The notes under the pieces: generated by a model | Database searches by the model: none | What the model was told of the DNA's origin: nothing | Seen by the model: the letters and a program-made list of their open reading frames with translations, nothing else | Origin: CAZVEE01 sp964625525 | Lineage (GTDB): Bacteria > Pseudomonadota > Alphaproteobacteria > JAJFIK01 | Assembly (NCBI GenBank): GCA_964625525.1 | Contig: CAZVEE010000122.1 | Span: 1-7,844 of the forward strand | Length of the DNA: 7,844 bases | Direction of reading: 5' to 3' | Part shown: positions 7,140 through 7,844 of the stretch, piece after piece | Numbering within the stretch: position 1 is the stretch's first letter | Layout: every line of letters starts with the position of its first letter | Translations under genes and position numbers: made by a program

Positions 7140-7175
7140 GAGGCGGGTCTGCGCAGCCCCGCCCTGCTGCGCCTC
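7140..7175. terminator. GC-rich hairpin region between convergent genes, possible bidirectional terminator
   Basis: GAGGCG (7140-7145) can pair with CGCCTC (7170-7175). Inside, two competing stems are possible: GGCGGG (7142-7147) with CCCGCC (7158-7163), or GCGCAG (7151-7156) with CTGCGC (7167-7172). No T-tract follows on either strand, so intrinsic termination is uncertain. The outer stem overlaps the first bases of the lepA stop codon. Confidence 0.35.
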
Positions 7176-7844
7176 AGTTATCGTCCATTTTCAACGCGGC
7201 GATGAAGGCTTCTTGGGGAATTTCGACGCGGCCGAATTGGCGCATCTTTTTCTTACCCTCTTTCTGCTTCTCCAGCAGCTTGCGTTTTCGCGTGATGTCG
7301 CCGCCATAGCATTTGGCGGTCACATCTTTGCGCATCGCCTTGATGGTCTCGCGGGCAATGATCCGCCCACCGATGGCCGCCTGTACCGGGATTTGGAACA
7401 GGTGCCGCGGGATCAGGTCCTTGAGCTTTTCGCACATCGCCCGCCCGCGCATCTCCGCGCGTGAGCGGTGCACGACCATGGCCAGCGCATCCACCGGCTC
7501 AGCATTGACAAGCAGCGCCATCTTCACCAAATCGCCGGCCTCATAGCCGATGATCTCATAGTCGAAGCTGGCATAGCCGCGGGTGACGCTTTTCAAGCGG
7601 TCATAGAAGTCGAACACCACCTCGTTCAGCGGCAGGTGATAGACCACCATGGCGCGCAAGCCCACATAGGTCAGCTCCTGCTGAATACCGCGGCGGTCCT
7701 CGCACAGTTTCAAAACCGCACCAAGATAATCATCCGGGACCAGAACAGTGCCCTTGATCCAGGGTTCTTCGATGCGGTCGATCTTCTCCGGGTCTGGCAT
7801 ATCCGCCGGATTGTGCATCTCGATCATCTCACCATCGGTCATAT
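7174..7844 (-). CDS. lepA: Elongation factor 4 (LepA), C-terminal part
   Basis: The minus-strand frame enters from the right edge and ends with TGA at 7176-7174, giving the last 222-223 residues of a protein that is usually about 600 aa. LepA is a ribosome-associated translational GTPase, reported to back-translocate or remodel stalled ribosomes and to aid initiation or assembly. Its GTPase domains lie outside this window. Visible here are the end of the domain before the EF-G-like fold (NPADMPDPEKIDRIEEP), the EF-G C-terminal-like domain (GTVLVPDDYLGAVLKLCEDRRG, LPLNEVVFDFYDRLKSVTRG) and the LepA-specific CTD (IPVQAAIGGRIIARETIKAM, DVTAKCYGGDITRKRKLLEK, KKKMRQFGRVEIPQEAF). The ATG at 7842 is internal, because the family has sequence directly before this DGE segment. 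No damage is visible; it is an ordinary housekeeping gene. Confidence 0.98.
   Translation of the reverse strand, partial: MTDGEMIEMHNPADMPDPEKIDRIEEPWIKGTVLVPDDYLGAVLKLCEDRRGIQQELTYVGLRAMVVYHLPLNEVVFDFYDRLKSVTRGYASFDYEIIGYEAGDLVKMALLVNAEPVDALAMVVHRSRAEMRGRAMCEKLKDLIPRHLFQIPVQAAIGGRIIARETIKAMRKDVTAKCYGGDITRKRKLLEKQKEGKKKMRQFGRVEIPQEAFIAALKMDDN

Overview
This is a GC-rich chromosomal window that looks alphaproteobacterial. The best marker is the C-terminal third of LepA (EF4) at the right edge, whose sequence (for example VNAEPVDALAMVVH, CYGGDITRKRKLLEKQKEG, IPQEAFIAALKMD) is close to what I know from Alphaproteobacteria. The exact order is not determined; a Maricaulales/Rhodobacterales-like lineage is only a guess.

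Left part (1-1562), all on the minus strand. A LuxR-type regulator lacks only its last residues and has an N-terminal sensory/PAS-like part plus a C-terminal HTH. Its upstream region carries an exact 11-bp direct repeat with 22-bp spacing that looks like an operator. Next is tRNA-Ser(GGA) with an encoded CCA and a good sigma-70-like promoter.

Centre (1563-6253, minus strand). One very large gene fills most of the window. It encodes a beta-solenoid protein of about 1,100 residues of repeating G-x-[VLI]-x-L-x-x-A-x-I half-coils. A hydrophilic linker of tandem 13-residue repeats follows (39-bp minisatellite, consensus SSSNEAQNGQKPQ), then a C-terminal membrane anchor with two transmembrane helices and a cysteine-containing loop between them. 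The minisatellite contains an assembly gap of exactly 100 N (2498-2597), almost certainly a placeholder. The placeholder puts the two halves in different frames, so the gene looks broken. The repeat phase predicts a true gap of 23+39k bases, and any such length restores one continuous frame. I therefore treat it as one intact gene of at least about 1,537 codons. Its function is unknown; similar solenoid proteins in actinomycetes carry the uninformative label 'membrane-associated oxidoreductase'.

Right part (6254-7844). A divergent promoter region separates the solenoid gene from two overlapping small membrane-protein genes on the plus strand (6535-6816 and 6806-7126). Their products share a layout (TM, short loop with QAG[LV]Ex[WY], TM) and look like diverged tandem paralogues. 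The predicted leader of this pair folds into three consecutive strong hairpins. The pair converges on lepA across a short, GC-rich, hairpin-forming intergenic region.

The most interesting element is the giant solenoid/minisatellite/membrane-anchor protein, possibly acting with the divergent small membrane pair. That functional link rests only on adjacency.
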